Source: Aquamicrobium lusatiense | GTDB taxonomy: Bacteria > Pseudomonadota > Alphaproteobacteria > Rhizobiales > Rhizobiaceae | Direction: 5' to 3' | Assembly: GCF_014201615.1 (NCBI RefSeq) | Contig: NZ_JACHEU010000001.1 | Coordinates: 203,534-267,533, forward strand | Length of the DNA: 64,000 nt | Shown: one piece after another, positions 1 to 9,068 of the stretch | Position numbering within the stretch: the stretch's first letter is position 1 | Layout of the letters: every line of letters begins with the position of its first letter | Translations under genes and position numbers: made by a program | The notes under the pieces: model-generated | Told to the model about the DNA's origin: nothing | Database searches by the model: none | Seen by the model: the letters and a program-made list of their open reading frames with translations, nothing else

Positions 1-1708
1 CCACCGGGCTGCCATGGTGATAGATCTTCAGCGAAGCCTGTTCCTGCGTCTGGAAGACATCGCGATAATAGTCGATCACGATCGGGTTCTCCCCGCTCAC
101 CTGCGCAATGCGGGCGGCGTCGACGAGCGCGACGTCCGGCGAGAAACTGTTGCGGTAGCTCTGCGGAAGACGCTGGGCGATCTCCGTCACCTGCCGGTCG
201 ACGCCTTCGGGGCCGGCCGCCTCGCGCAGCGCATCTTCCCATGTGCGCACGATATCGCGGATTTCGGCCTCGATCGTTGCCGTATCCACTTCCGGCGTCT
301 TGCAGCCGGAGCGGCCGATGATGAAATGGATGCGCGCCAGTCCCCCTTCCGGGAAAGCCGGATAGAAGGCGGAGACGCGGCCTTCGAACACGGTTTTCAG
401 ATAGACGCCGATCTTTTCGCGCACCTCCGAATCGTAATGATCGCGGGGAACGAAGACAATGACGGAGACGAAGCGGTCGAACTGGTCCGCCCGGATCAGC
501 GCACGCACACGCGGCCGGTCAACCAGACCGAGTATCGCTTCGCAATGCCTGCCCAGCAAAGGCACCGGAATCTGGAACAGCTCGTCACGCGGATAGCTCT
601 CCAGCACATTGATGAGGGCCTTGCCTGCATGGTCGAGCTGGTTGAGGCCGGACTGTTCGATCACCGTCTTCGCCTTGGAGCGAAGATAGGGAATGTTCAT
701 CACCGAGCGCGTGTAGGCGGTGGACGTGAACAGGCCGACGATGCGCAGTTCACCCGCAAGCTCGCCATCGGCCGTGTAGGTCTTGACCCCGACATAGTCG
801 AGGTAAATGCGCCGGTGCACCGACGACTTGGCGTTTGCCTTGGTCACGATCAGTGGCTCGGGCCCGTGCAGGAAGGCGCGGATTTCCGGCGTGGTGGTCA
901 CCGATTCCGTGCCACGGCGCAGCACCAGAACGTCCGGATCCCCCAGAATGCCGAGACCCGCCTTGTCGGCCAGTTCCAGCGTGCCGCTTTCCTCGCCGCC
1001 GCTGTATCTGTATTCGCGCATGCCGAGGAAGGTGAAATTGTCGTCGCGCAGCCATTCGAGGAAGGCGATCGCCTCCCTGACGGCCTCCTGCTCCAGCGGA
1101 ACCGGTGCATGGCGGAAATCGCTGATCGCCACATCCAGTCTGGCCAGCATCGGTTTCCAGTCGTGGACGGCGGCGCGCACCTGCTCAAGCGTGCGGCTGA
1201 GCTTCTGCTCCAGCAGGGAAGCTTCATCCGCGTTCATGCGGGCGACATGAACCTGAATGACGCTCAGCCGGTCGGCACCGGCGTCTTCGCGGGACGCACA
1301 TGTGTCACCCAGAATTTCCACCCCGCCCGCAGCGTCATGGCGCACGTTCAGCACCGGATGCGCGACGAAGAACGCCTCCCCGACCGCCTCGTTGATCTCG
1401 CCGATGACGGAATCGAACAGGAACGGCATGTTGTCGTTGACGACGGTGATGACCGTTACGGGGCGGCCCTGCCGCGAGACGTCCGCACCGGCATCGATCA
1501 GGATGGTGCTCCCGCCCTTGCTGTGGCTTGCGACGGCTTGTTCGGCCAGCGCTGCGGCGCGTTCCAGATCCGCTTCATCATAGGCCGCGACGTCCTCATC
1601 GGGTGCCCGCGCCAGCAAATATTCCAGAAGTCTGCCGCCGGTTCCGGAGCCAGCCCCGGCGCTCCTCTTCGTTGCGGTTCTGTCGTATCCGGCTTTCTCA
1701 ATAGCCAT
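1..1708 (-). CDS. gdhB: NAD-specific glutamate dehydrogenase, large type, N-terminal part
   Basis: The reading frame runs off the left edge, so about 569 N-terminal codons of a protein that is normally near 1,600 residues are present. It starts MAIEKAGYDRTATK, and AAGGAC lies about 8 bases before the ATG. The visible part matches the N-terminal ACT-like regulatory region of the L-GDH (GdhB) family, which converts glutamate to 2-oxoglutarate with NAD in the cytoplasm. The catalytic Rossmann domain is outside the window, so no active-site residue can be checked. The family is typical of alphaproteobacteria and serves glutamate catabolism. It stands alone, with a LysE exporter 118 bases upstream on the same strand. 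A second, unrelated short GDH is encoded near 43 kb. Confidence 0.9.
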   Translation of the reverse strand, partial: MAIEKAGYDRTATKRSAGAGSGTGGRLLEYLLARAPDEDVAAYDEADLERAAALAEQAVASHSKGGSTILIDAGADVSRQGRPVTVITVVNDNMPFLFDSVIGEINEAVGEAFFVAHPVLNVRHDAAGGVEILGDTCASREDAGADRLSVIQVHVARMNADEASLLEQKLSRTLEQVRAAVHDWKPMLARLDVAISDFRHAPVPLEQEAVREAIAFLEWLRDDNFTFLGMREYRYSGGEESGTLELADKAGLGILGDPDVLVLRRGTESVTTTPEIRAFLHGPEPLIVTKANAKSSVHRRIYLDYVGVKTYTADGELAGELRIVGLFTSTAYTRSVMNIPYLRSKAKTVIEQSGLNQLDHAGKALINVLESYPRDELFQIPVPLLGRHCEAILGLVDRPRVRALIRADQFDRFVSVIVFVPRDHYDSEVREKIGVYLKTVFEGRVSAFYPAFPEGGLARIHFIIGRSGCKTPEVDTATIEAEIRDIVRTWEDALREAAGPEGVDRQVTEIAQRLPQSYRNSFSPDVALVDAARIAQVSGENPIVIDYYRDVFQTQEQASLKIYHHGSPV

Positions 1709-1826
1709 GATATGCTTTGTCCTTCTGACGAAATGACAGCCATATGATCACAGATGGGTGGCTGCTTTTTGAATGACAGGCCTCAGCCCGCAGGAAGTCG
1801 TCGCGGCGTGTGCATGCGCTGAACCA

Positions 1827-2441
1827 TCACGAGCGCCCGGCAATCGCGGCGGCGGCACCCGCCATGGTCGCAGCACTGATGCGGTTGGCGATCTGCATGG
1901 CACGCCGGCTCTTCAGCAGGCGGCGCGCCTGAACGGCGGCAAGCGCCCATGAGAGATCGATGATGACCAGAACCACGACCATGGTCAGCGTCAGTTCAAG
2001 CCAGCCCAGCACGGTGACCGATTGCAGATCGATGATGGTCGGCAGCAGCGCCAGATAGAACATCATCACCTTGGGGTTGCCGAGCGACACCGCCAGACCC
2101 GCGAAGAACATTTTCAGGGAGGAACCTGCCTGCGGCAGGGGCGCGCCGTGCGCCTCGACAGGGGCCGTCCACATCTTCCACGCGAGAAAAAGCAGATATC
2201 CCACGCCAGCCCATTTCAGGATGAGAAAGGCAAGATGGAAAGTCTGGGCAACCACCGCAAGCCCGAAAACCGCTAGCGAGAGCCAGATCGCCTCCCCGAT
2301 CCAGAGCGCCAGCAGAAACGGGAACACCCCGCGAAAGCCCGTGGAAATGACCCGCGCGACCAGCGCCGCCACGGACGGCCCCGGAGAGCCGGCGGCAACG
2401 AACAATGCTGCGGCGAAGATGAGCAGAGAGGTCAGATCCAT
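1827..2441 (-). CDS. LysE/RhtB family amino acid exporter
   Basis: A 204-residue inner-membrane protein with the LysE family plan: about six hydrophobic segments and the N-terminal motif SPGPSVAALVARV following a first membrane helix. Such proteins export amino acids such as lysine, threonine or homoserine in exchange for protons. The specific substrate cannot be read from sequence. The ATG at 2441 has GGAG eight bases upstream. It lies downstream of typA on the same strand but is separated from it by a strong terminator, so it probably has its own promoter in 2442-2523. A second LysE-type gene lies at 43820-44461. Confidence 0.88.
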   Translation of the reverse strand: MDLTSLLIFAAALFVAAGSPGPSVAALVARVISTGFRGVFPFLLALWIGEAIWLSLAVFGLAVVAQTFHLAFLILKWAGVGYLLFLAWKMWTAPVEAHGAPLPQAGSSLKMFFAGLAVSLGNPKVMMFYLALLPTIIDLQSVTVLGWLELTLTMVVVLVIIDLSWALAAVQARRLLKSRRAMQIANRISAATMAGAAAAIAGRS

Positions 2442-2523
2442 TCCGCAAGCTCCAGGCTGATGCGGCGATCATAATCTTTTGAGGCGACCTGACCAGACGT
2501 CATCTGGTTCTTAAATCGATATG

Positions 2524-2556
2524 AAAAACCCGGCGCCGATGACGCCGGGTTTTTTC
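2524..2556 (-). terminator. Rho-independent terminator of typA
   Basis: A nine-base-pair stem, AACCCGGCG (2527-2535) with CGCCGGGTT (2543-2551), closes a seven-base loop. Runs of A on the left and T on the right make it a potentially bidirectional terminator. It begins about 25 bases beyond the typA stop codon and insulates the LysE gene. Confidence 0.92.
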
Positions 2557-2580
2557 TGTTGATGATGAGGCTGGCTGCGG

Positions 2581-4407
2581 TCAGGCCGCGCCGGCCACCT
2601 TCTGCTTCTCGAAGCGCTTGCGCTCATTGGGATCGAGATAGAGCTTGCGCAGGCGGATCGACTTCGGCGTCACTTCCACCAGCTCGTCCTCCTGGATCCA
2701 CGACAGTGCGCGCTCCAGCGTCATGCGGATTGGCGGGGTCAGCTTCACGGCCTCATCCTTGCCGGCGGCGCGGATGTTGGTGAGCTTCTTGCCCTTCAGC
2801 ACGTTCACTTCCAGATCGTTGTCACGCGAATGGATGCCGATGATCATGCCCTGATAGACCTTGACGCCGGGATCGATCACCATCGGGCCGCGATCTTCCA
2901 GATTCCACAGCGCATAGGCGACAGCCTCGCCCTGTTCGTTGGAGATCAGAACGCCGTTGGTGCGTCCGCCCAGCTCGCCCTTGTAAGGCTGGTAGGAATT
3001 GAACAGGCGGTTCATCACCGCCGTGCCGCGCGTGTCGGTCAAAAGCTCCGACTGGTAGCCGATGAGACCGCGGGTCGGGGCGAGGAAGACGAGACGCTGG
3101 CGATCACCGCCGGACGGGCGCAGCTCGATCATCTCGGCCTTGCGCTCGCTCATCTTCTGCACGACGATGCCGGCGTGCTCCTCGTCGACGTCGATGACGA
3201 CTTCCTCGATCGGCTCCAGAATCTGGCCGTTCTCGTCCTTCTGCATGACGACGCGCGGACGCGACACGGCAAGCTCGAAGCCCTCGCGGCGCATGGTCTC
3301 GATCAGAACCGAAAGCTGCAGCTCGCCGCGGCCCGACACATAGAAGGAATCCTTATCGGCAGATTCCTCGATGCTGAGCGCCACGCTGCCCTCGGCTTCC
3401 TTGAGCAGACGATCGCGGATAACGCGGCTCGTCACCTTGTCGCCCTCGGTGCCCGCCAGCGGCGAATCGTTGACGATGAAGCTCATGGTCACGGTCGGCG
3501 GATCGATCGGCTGGGCCGGCAGCGCCTCGTTCAGCGAAGGATCGCAGAACGTGTCGGCGACAGTGCCCTTGGAAAGACCGGCGATGGCGACGATGTCACC
3601 TGCCTGCGCCTCTTCGATCGGCTGGCGCTCGATGCCACGGAAGGCGAGAATCTTTGACACGCGGCCGGTTTCCAGAACCGTGCCGTCATGGTGCAGAACC
3701 TTGACCGGCTGGTTCGGCTTCAGCGTGCCGCTTTCGATGCGGCCGGTGACGATGCGGCCAAGGAAAGGGTTGGCTTCCAGAATGGTGCCGATCATGCGGA
3801 AGGGGCCATCGCCGACCTTCGGGGCCGGAACGTGGTCGAGCACCAGATCGAACAGCGGTGCAAGGCCCTGATCCTTGGGACCCTCGGGGCTGGCGGCCAT
3901 CCAGCCGTCGCGGCCCGAACCGTACAGGATCGGGAAGTCGAGCTGCTCGTCGGTGGCGTCGAGCGCCGCGAACAGGTCAAACACCTCGTTGATGACCTCA
4001 TCGGCGCGGGCGTCGGGACGGTCGATCTTGTTGATGGCGACGATGGGGCGAAGGCCGACCTTCAGCGCCTTGCCGACCACAAACTTGGTCTGCGGCATCG
4101 GGCCTTCGGCCGAGTCGACCAGCACGATCACGCCGTCGACCATGTTGAGGATGCGCTCCACCTCGCCGCCGAAATCGGCGTGGCCGGGGGTGTCGACGAT
4201 GTTGATGCGGGCGTCTTTCCACTCCACCGAAGTCGCCTTGGCGAGAATGGTGATGCCGCGCTCCTTCTCGATATCGCCGGAATCCATGACGCGTTCAGCG
4301 ACGCGCTGGTTGTCGCGGACGGAGCCGGATTGCTTGAGGAGCGCATCGACCAGCGTCGTCTTGCCGTGGTCAACATGCGCGATGATCGCGATGTTACGGA
4401 GTTTCAT
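2581..4407 (-). CDS. typA: Ribosome-associated GTPase TypA/BipA
   Basis: A 608-residue translational GTPase of the EF-G/LepA group. It binds the 70S ribosome and helps ribosome assembly and stress adaptation in the cytoplasm. Visible motifs are the P-loop AHVDHGKTT (residues 10-18), switch I around GITIL (51-55), DTPGH (72-76) and NKID (126-129). The C-terminal TypA-specific region ends in the conserved stretch [18 protein letters not shown]. The frame stays open 21 codons further upstream, but [16 protein letters not shown] is the family start and has GAGAAG in front of it. A perfect hairpin terminator follows the gene. Confidence 0.97.
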   Translation of the reverse strand: MKLRNIAIIAHVDHGKTTLVDALLKQSGSVRDNQRVAERVMDSGDIEKERGITILAKATSVEWKDARINIVDTPGHADFGGEVERILNMVDGVIVLVDSAEGPMPQTKFVVGKALKVGLRPIVAINKIDRPDARADEVINEVFDLFAALDATDEQLDFPILYGSGRDGWMAASPEGPKDQGLAPLFDLVLDHVPAPKVGDGPFRMIGTILEANPFLGRIVTGRIESGTLKPNQPVKVLHHDGTVLETGRVSKILAFRGIERQPIEEAQAGDIVAIAGLSKGTVADTFCDPSLNEALPAQPIDPPTVTMSFIVNDSPLAGTEGDKVTSRVIRDRLLKEAEGSVALSIEESADKDSFYVSGRGELQLSVLIETMRREGFELAVSRPRVVMQKDENGQILEPIEEVVIDVDEEHAGIVVQKMSERKAEMIELRPSGGDRQRLVFLAPTRGLIGYQSELLTDTRGTAVMNRLFNSYQPYKGELGGRTNGVLISNEQGEAVAYALWNLEDRGPMVIDPGVKVYQGMIIGIHSRDNDLEVNVLKGKKLTNIRAAGKDEAVKLTPPIRMTLERALSWIQEDELVEVTPKSIRLRKLYLDPNERKRFEKQKVAGAA

Positions 4408-4497
4408 TGGTATCTTCTCTGGGGTACTGACGGCGGCAGCCAAAGCGGGTCCGGCCGCCCACGCCATCAATTTCGGTTGGCGCGCTCTTACAGGTTT

Positions 4498-4513
4498 TTT
4501 CGCAAATGCGAAA
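4498..4513. promoter_or_regulatory. Perfect inverted repeat between typA and a small exported protein gene
   Basis: TTTCGCA-AA-TGCGAAA is a perfect two-fold palindrome at 4498-4513, in the 213-base region between the divergent typA and the gene at 4621. It is preceded by a T run. It lies 91 bases upstream of typA and 108 bases upstream of the other start, so it could be an operator for either gene. No regulator is linked to it. Confidence 0.4.
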
Positions 4514-4620
4514 GGGCAGCGGCCAAAGAAAATCGCCGCTTACGATTTGTTAAGGGTCCGGATGCGATAAAGTTTCGTTAACCAAGGGTGCAGCGAACCC
4601 TTTCCGAAAGGCGATTGGAC

Positions 4621-4905
4621 ATGGCCATGCCGACTGCAGCGCGAACCGGATTCCGCCTCACCATGCTGTGCGTGGCCGCCGTCCTCGCAGGCGGTGCAGC
4701 CCATTCCATGACCTCAGTCAAGGGCGACAGCGAGGACAGGGTCCTGTCCGTCACCGCCGCCCAGCAGCTCTTTGCCGATGCGCCCGACGGCGTCGACCAC
4801 ATGGTGACCGGCCCGGTCAGCTCCGCCTTCCGCGAGCGTCAGCGCGAGGCCGGCTGCGCCGATGCGGTGTGGCCGAACGTGCCGCTCGCCTGCTTCCCCG
4901 GCTGA
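4621..4905 (+). CDS. Small exported protein with C-terminal cysteine pair, function unknown
   Basis: A 94-residue protein. The start MAMPTAARTGFRLTM is chosen because AAAGG lies about 10 bases upstream and a signal peptide follows (hydrophobic LCVAAVLAGGAAHS, likely cleavage near AHS). The mature part is polar and ends GCADAVWPNVPLACFPG, with two cysteines 13 residues apart around a Trp-Pro. This would suit a periplasmic disulfide. I recall similar Cys-WP-x-P-Cys tails in small rhizobial exported proteins but cannot name a family. It is divergent from typA and ends 9 bases from the convergent MFS gene. Confidence 0.7.
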   Translation: MAMPTAARTGFRLTMLCVAAVLAGGAAHSMTSVKGDSEDRVLSVTAAQQLFADAPDGVDHMVTGPVSSAFRERQREAGCADAVWPNVPLACFPG

Positions 4906-4914
4906 TCTGCCCAC

Positions 4915-6198
4915 TCAGGCCGGCTGCGGCTCGGGATCGCTTTGCGGCTTGCTGGTATCGATCAGCATCGAGATGCAGGCCGCCGCAAGACCGGTCAGCC
5001 CGGCAATCAGGAAGGCCATTTCATAGTCTCCCTGCAACTCATGCATGATGCCGCCGAAATAGGCGGCCGCCGCTGCGCCCACCTGATGGCCGGCCACCAC
5101 CCAGCCGAACACCAGCGGACCCACCGCATCGCCGAATCCTTCATTGGCCAGCCGCAGCGTCGGCGGCACCGTGGCGATCCAGTCGAGCCCGTAGAAGATG
5201 GCGAAGACGATGAGGGCCGTGGCCGAGAAGCCTGAATAAGGCAGGTACATCAGCGACAGGCCGCGAATGCCGTAATAAATGAACAGCAGCTTGCGTGGAT
5301 CGAAGCGGTCGGTCAGCCAGCCGGACAGCGTGGTGCCGATCAGATCGAACACGCCCATCAGCGACAACAGCCCCGCCGCCTGAATCTCGTTGATGCCCAT
5401 GTCGCCGCAAAACGCGATGAGATGGGTGCCGACCAGCCCGTTGGTGGTGAAGCCGCAGATGAAGAAGGTGGCGAACAGATACCAGAAGATGCGCGTGCCG
5501 GCGGCCCGCTTCAGGGTCGACAGCGTGTGAATAAAAAAATTGCCGCGTGCCGAGGGCGGCACCGGCGGCGCATCATCGGCATCCGCACCATAGCGCACAA
5601 GGCCGACAGAGGCGGGGCGCTCCAGCACAAGAAACCACACCAGCGGCAAAAGTGCAGCCGTGGCGATGGAAACCGTCAGCGCCACCGGCCGCCATCCGCC
5701 CGACTGGGCAAGGGCCGCCAGCAGCGGCAGGAACACCAGCATGCCGGAGGCGCTGGACGCCGACATCAGCCCCATGACGAGGCCGCGATTGGTCTTGAAC
5801 CAGCGGTTGACGATGGTGGCGCCGAGCACGGTGGCGACCGCGCCGGATCCGATCCCCGAAAAGATGCCCCATGTGAGCACCATGTGCCATGGCTGCGTCA
5901 TCCACAGGCTGAACGCCGTCGCTGCCGACATCAGCACCAGCGCGGCGAGCAGCACGCGCCTGAGGCCAATCCGCTCCATCAGTGCGGCGGCGAACGGCCC
6001 GGCAAGGCCATAAAGGAAAATGCCGACGGCAGCCGCGAAGGAAATGCTGTCGCGGCCCCAGCCAAGGCTCTCTTCCAGAGGCAGCATCATCACGGCCGGA
6101 GCCGAGCGCAGCCCCGCCGCGATCAGCAGGCACAGGAAGATGACGGCAACGACCACGAAGGCATAGCGCTGGCCAAAGGGAGCGGATCTGGCTATCAT
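4915..6198 (-). CDS. Major facilitator superfamily transporter
   Basis: A 427-residue inner-membrane protein with about twelve hydrophobic segments, typical of MFS. The sequence resembles the oxalate/formate and monocarboxylate antiporter-like subgroup, but the substrate is not readable. The C-terminus is short and polar (DTSKPQSDPEPQPA). The gene is divergent from a TetR regulator at 6271, and the 72-base gap holds a perfect TetR-like operator and a consensus -35. This suggests that the TetR protein represses the transporter until a ligand, perhaps the transported compound, is present. Confidence 0.88.
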   Translation of the reverse strand: MIARSAPFGQRYAFVVVAVIFLCLLIAAGLRSAPAVMMLPLEESLGWGRDSISFAAAVGIFLYGLAGPFAAALMERIGLRRVLLAALVLMSAATAFSLWMTQPWHMVLTWGIFSGIGSGAVATVLGATIVNRWFKTNRGLVMGLMSASSASGMLVFLPLLAALAQSGGWRPVALTVSIATAALLPLVWFLVLERPASVGLVRYGADADDAPPVPPSARGNFFIHTLSTLKRAAGTRIFWYLFATFFICGFTTNGLVGTHLIAFCGDMGINEIQAAGLLSLMGVFDLIGTTLSGWLTDRFDPRKLLFIYYGIRGLSLMYLPYSGFSATALIVFAIFYGLDWIATVPPTLRLANEGFGDAVGPLVFGWVVAGHQVGAAAAAYFGGIMHELQGDYEMAFLIAGLTGLAAACISMLIDTSKPQSDPEPQPA

Positions 6199-6228
6199 GT
6201 AACTGACCGGTACGTTTCAATACGTAAG

Positions 6229-6257
6229 CTGTACGTACCGATCGGTAACATTGTCAA
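6229..6257 (-). promoter_or_regulatory. Promoter and TetR operator of the MFS gene
   Basis: On the minus strand a consensus -35 TTGACA (6257-6252) is followed, after an 18-base spacer, by the weak -10 TACAGC (6233-6228). The spacer contains the perfect 12-bp palindrome TACCGATCGGTA (6236-6247). A partial second site, ACCGGTACG, lies nearer the MFS start. An operator between -35 and -10 is the classic arrangement for TetR-family repression, and the palindrome begins 24 bases from the tetR start, so autoregulation is likely. Confidence 0.75.
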
Positions 6258-6270
6258 GTGAACTTCGCTG

Positions 6271-6885
6271 ATGGCACAGAACAGCAAAATTGAAGGCCAC
6301 GCCGGAAAAGACCGCCAGCCGGCGGCGGCAAAGCGGATTCTCGATGTCGCGCGCGACCTGTTCTACCGGCAGGGCATCAGGGCGATCGGCGTCGACGAGA
6401 TCGTCAGGACGGCGGGCGTCGCCAAGCCCAGCCTCTACCGCGCCTTTTCCTCCAAGGACGAACTGGCCGCCTCCTATCTCCGGCAATATGACCGCGAATT
6501 CTGGGAGCGGTTCGATGAGGCCGTGGCGGCGCATCCGGACAACCCGCGCGCCCAGATTCTGGCGTTTCTCACCCGCGTCGGCCAGCGCACGCAGACCCCT
6601 GCCTATCGCGGCTGCGGCATGACCAATGCGGCTGTCGAATATCCCGAACCCGACCATCCGGCCCGCAGGGTCAGCGAGGACAACAAACGCGAACTGCGCC
6701 GGCGCCTGCGCGAAATGGCGCGCGGCATGGGCGCCGCCGATGCCGACACGCTCGGCGACGGCCTGCTGCTCCTGATCGAAGGCGCCTATATTTCCGGCCA
6801 GCTCTTCGGTGCCGGCGGTCCGGCACAAGCCGTCGCCCGCAACGCCGAGCTGCTGATCGATGCCAGCCCGAAGGCTGGAGGTTAA
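6271..6885 (+). CDS. TetR/AcrR family transcriptional regulator
   Basis: A 204-residue cytoplasmic repressor. Residues about 15-62 form the TetR helix-turn-helix (RILDVARDLFYRQG, then VRTAGVAKPSLYRAF and SSKDEL). The C-terminal ligand domain is undefined. The gene is divergent from an MFS transporter, and the shared spacer carries TACCGATCGGTA, the likely binding site. Its stop codon overlaps that of the convergent M3 peptidase gene by four bases. The ligand cannot be predicted. Confidence 0.92.
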   Translation: MAQNSKIEGHAGKDRQPAAAKRILDVARDLFYRQGIRAIGVDEIVRTAGVAKPSLYRAFSSKDELAASYLRQYDREFWERFDEAVAAHPDNPRAQILAFLTRVGQRTQTPAYRGCGMTNAAVEYPEPDHPARRVSEDNKRELRRRLREMARGMGAADADTLGDGLLLLIEGAYISGQLFGAGGPAQAVARNAELLIDASPKAGG

Positions 6886-8936
6886 ACCAGCCCGCGCTTG
6901 GCCATCATCGCTTCGGGCGAAGGCATCTTGCCGCGGAAGGCGGTATAGAGCGCTTCCGGGTCCTTCGAGCCGCCGGCCGAATAGATGTTTTCACGCAGGC
7001 GCGCGGCCAGTTCCGGATTGAAGGGATCGCCGCTTTCCTCGAAGGCCGAGAAGGCGTCCGCGTCGAGCACTTCCGACCACATGTAGGAATAGTAGCCGGC
7101 TGAGTAGCCATCGCCGGAGAACACATGGGAAAAATGCGGCGTGCGGTGGCGCATGGCGATGGTGTCGGGCATGTCGAGCCCGGCCAGCGTCTCGGCCTCG
7201 AAGGCCAGCGGCTCCTGTGGCGCGTCCGGTCTCGCGTGATAGGCCATGTCGACCAGCGCCGAAGCGGTGAACTCGACCGTGGCGAAGCCGGCTCCAAAAG
7301 TCTGCGCCGCCAGCATCTTGTCGAGCAGCGCCTTCGGCATCGCCTTGCCGTCGCGGTAATGCAGCGCGTGCTTTTCCAGCACGGCAGGCACCGTCAGCCA
7401 GTGCTCGTAAAGCTGCGAGGGCAGTTCCACGAAATCGCGGCTGACGGAGGTACCCGACACGCTCGGCCACGTCACTTCGGTCAGCATGCCGTGCAACGCA
7501 TGGCCGAATTCATGGAACAGAGTTCTGGCCTCATCCATGGACAGCAGCGCCGGCTCGCCCTTCGGCGGCTTGGCGAAGTTCATGATGTTGTAGATGATCG
7601 GCGTCGAGCCCTCGCCCAGCCTGTAGCCGGACTGCAGCGAGCTCATCCACGCGCCCGAGCGTTTTGAGGCGCGCGCGAAATAATCGGCAAGGAACAGGCC
7701 GCGCTCCGACCCGTCGGCGTTCTTCACGACGAAGACGCGCACATCCTCATGCCATCCGGCGATGCCGGTCTTTTCCTCGAAGCTGATGCCGAACAGGCGG
7801 CCGGCCACGTCGAAGCACGCGGCAATGATGCGCTCAAGCTGGAGATAGGGCTTCAGCTCGGCCTCGTCGAAGGCGAATTTCTCGGCGCGCAGCTTTTCCT
7901 GATAGAAACGCCAGTCCCATGCCGCGAAGGGCTCGTTGCTGCCGGCCTCTGTCGCCAGCCGCTCCAGTTCCCTCTGGTCCTCGCCGGCCTTTTCCAGCGC
8001 CTTCTTCCACACCGGGTCGAGCAGGTCGTGCACCGCCTTCGGTGTCTTGGCCATGGTGTCGTCGAGCTTCAGCGCGGCGAAGCTGTCATAGCCGAGCAGC
8101 TTCGCCTTCTCGGCGCGCAGCTTCAGCGTATCGCGCACCAGCGCGGTGTTGTCGCTCGCGCCGCCATTCTGCCCGCGCGAGGTAAAAGCGCGCCACGCCG
8201 CCTCGCGCAGATCGCGCCGCTCTGAGAAGGTAGTGAAGGGCTCGTAGATCGAGCGCGACAGCGTCACCGCATAACGCCCCTCCTGCCCCCGCGCGGCAGC
8301 CGCTTCGGCCATCGCGCTTTTCAGGAAATCCGGCAGGCCCGCAAGGTCGCCCTCGTCGAGGAACAGCGCCCAGTCGCGCTCGTCGGCCAGCACGTTCTGG
8401 CCGAAGCCGGTGCCGAGCGACGACAGTTCTTCGTTGATGGCCGCAAGCCGCTTCTTGCCCTCTGCATCGAGCTTCGCGCCGGAACGCACAAAACCCTTCC
8501 AGCTCTTTTCCAGAACGCGCAGCGTTTCCGCATCGAGACCCAGATCGGCGCGCTTCGCATACAGCGCATCGATGCGGGCAAACAGCTTTTCGTTCATGGA
8601 GATGGCCGAGAAGTGCCGCGACATCTTCGGCGAAATCTCGCGCTCCAGCTTCTGGATGGCCTCATTGGTGTTGGCGCCGGCCTTGCACCAGAAAATCGAC
8701 GCGACCCGTTCCAGCGCCTGACCGGACAGCTCGAGCGCAGCCAGCGTGTTCTCTATCGTGGGCTCTGCCGCATTGCCGGCGATGGCCTCGATCTCGGCTT
8801 CGTGAGCGGCGAAGGCTGCGTCGAACACCGGCCCGAAATCGGCATCGGAAATGCGAGTGAAATCAGGCAGGCCAAGCGGCCCGTTCCATGCCGTGAGCGG
8901 ATGGGCGGCAAGGTCGACGGTCTTTGCAGAGGACAT
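6882..8936 (-). CDS. M3 family zinc oligopeptidase (peptidyl-dipeptidase Dcp/OpdA-like)
   Basis: A 684-residue metallopeptidase with the zinc motif HEFGH at residues 475-479 and a downstream metal-ligand region. M3 enzymes cut short oligopeptides and finish cytoplasmic peptide turnover. There is no signal peptide in the chosen form (MSSAKTVDLAAHPLTAWNGP), so it should be cytoplasmic. The frame is open 19 codons further upstream, but that stretch (MRPAGLHRRYE) is not family-like. The gene is monocistronic, convergent with tetR, and separated from the NTF2-like gene by a 128-base spacer containing short tandem repeats. Confidence 0.93.
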   Translation of the reverse strand: MSSAKTVDLAAHPLTAWNGPLGLPDFTRISDADFGPVFDAAFAAHEAEIEAIAGNAAEPTIENTLAALELSGQALERVASIFWCKAGANTNEAIQKLEREISPKMSRHFSAISMNEKLFARIDALYAKRADLGLDAETLRVLEKSWKGFVRSGAKLDAEGKKRLAAINEELSSLGTGFGQNVLADERDWALFLDEGDLAGLPDFLKSAMAEAAAARGQEGRYAVTLSRSIYEPFTTFSERRDLREAAWRAFTSRGQNGGASDNTALVRDTLKLRAEKAKLLGYDSFAALKLDDTMAKTPKAVHDLLDPVWKKALEKAGEDQRELERLATEAGSNEPFAAWDWRFYQEKLRAEKFAFDEAELKPYLQLERIIAACFDVAGRLFGISFEEKTGIAGWHEDVRVFVVKNADGSERGLFLADYFARASKRSGAWMSSLQSGYRLGEGSTPIIYNIMNFAKPPKGEPALLSMDEARTLFHEFGHALHGMLTEVTWPSVSGTSVSRDFVELPSQLYEHWLTVPAVLEKHALHYRDGKAMPKALLDKMLAAQTFGAGFATVEFTASALVDMAYHARPDAPQEPLAFEAETLAGLDMPDTIAMRHRTPHFSHVFSGDGYSAGYYSYMWSEVLDADAFSAFEESGDPFNPELAARLRENIYSAGGSKDPEALYTAFRGKMPSPEAMMAKRGLV

Positions 8937-9040
8937 GAAACAACTTTCGGCGATTGAAATCTCGTACCGCCGATGTAGGCCCGCCGGCCGCACTCTGCAA
9001 CCGTCGCCCGGCCGGTGCCCGGGCCGGTGCTTGGGGCCAT

Positions 9041-9068
9041 GCTCAGGCCGGGCTCAGGCCGGGCTCAG
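9041..9068. repeat. Tandem 11-bp repeat at the 3' end of the NTF2-like gene
   Basis: GCTCAGGCCGG occurs twice head to tail (9041-9051, 9052-9062) and is followed by a partial third copy, GCTCAG (9063-9068). The third copy contains the stop codon (TCA on the plus strand, 9065-9067) of the minus-strand gene. Because the unit is not a multiple of three, copy-number change could alter the 3' end of the gene. Confidence 0.7.

Noticed and set aside
14..1747. A 577-codon open frame on the plus strand at the left edge
   Set aside because: The opposite strand gives a clear NAD-glutamate dehydrogenase N-terminus with a ribosome site; the plus frame is low in conserved features and rich in Arg, His and Asp as antisense frames are.
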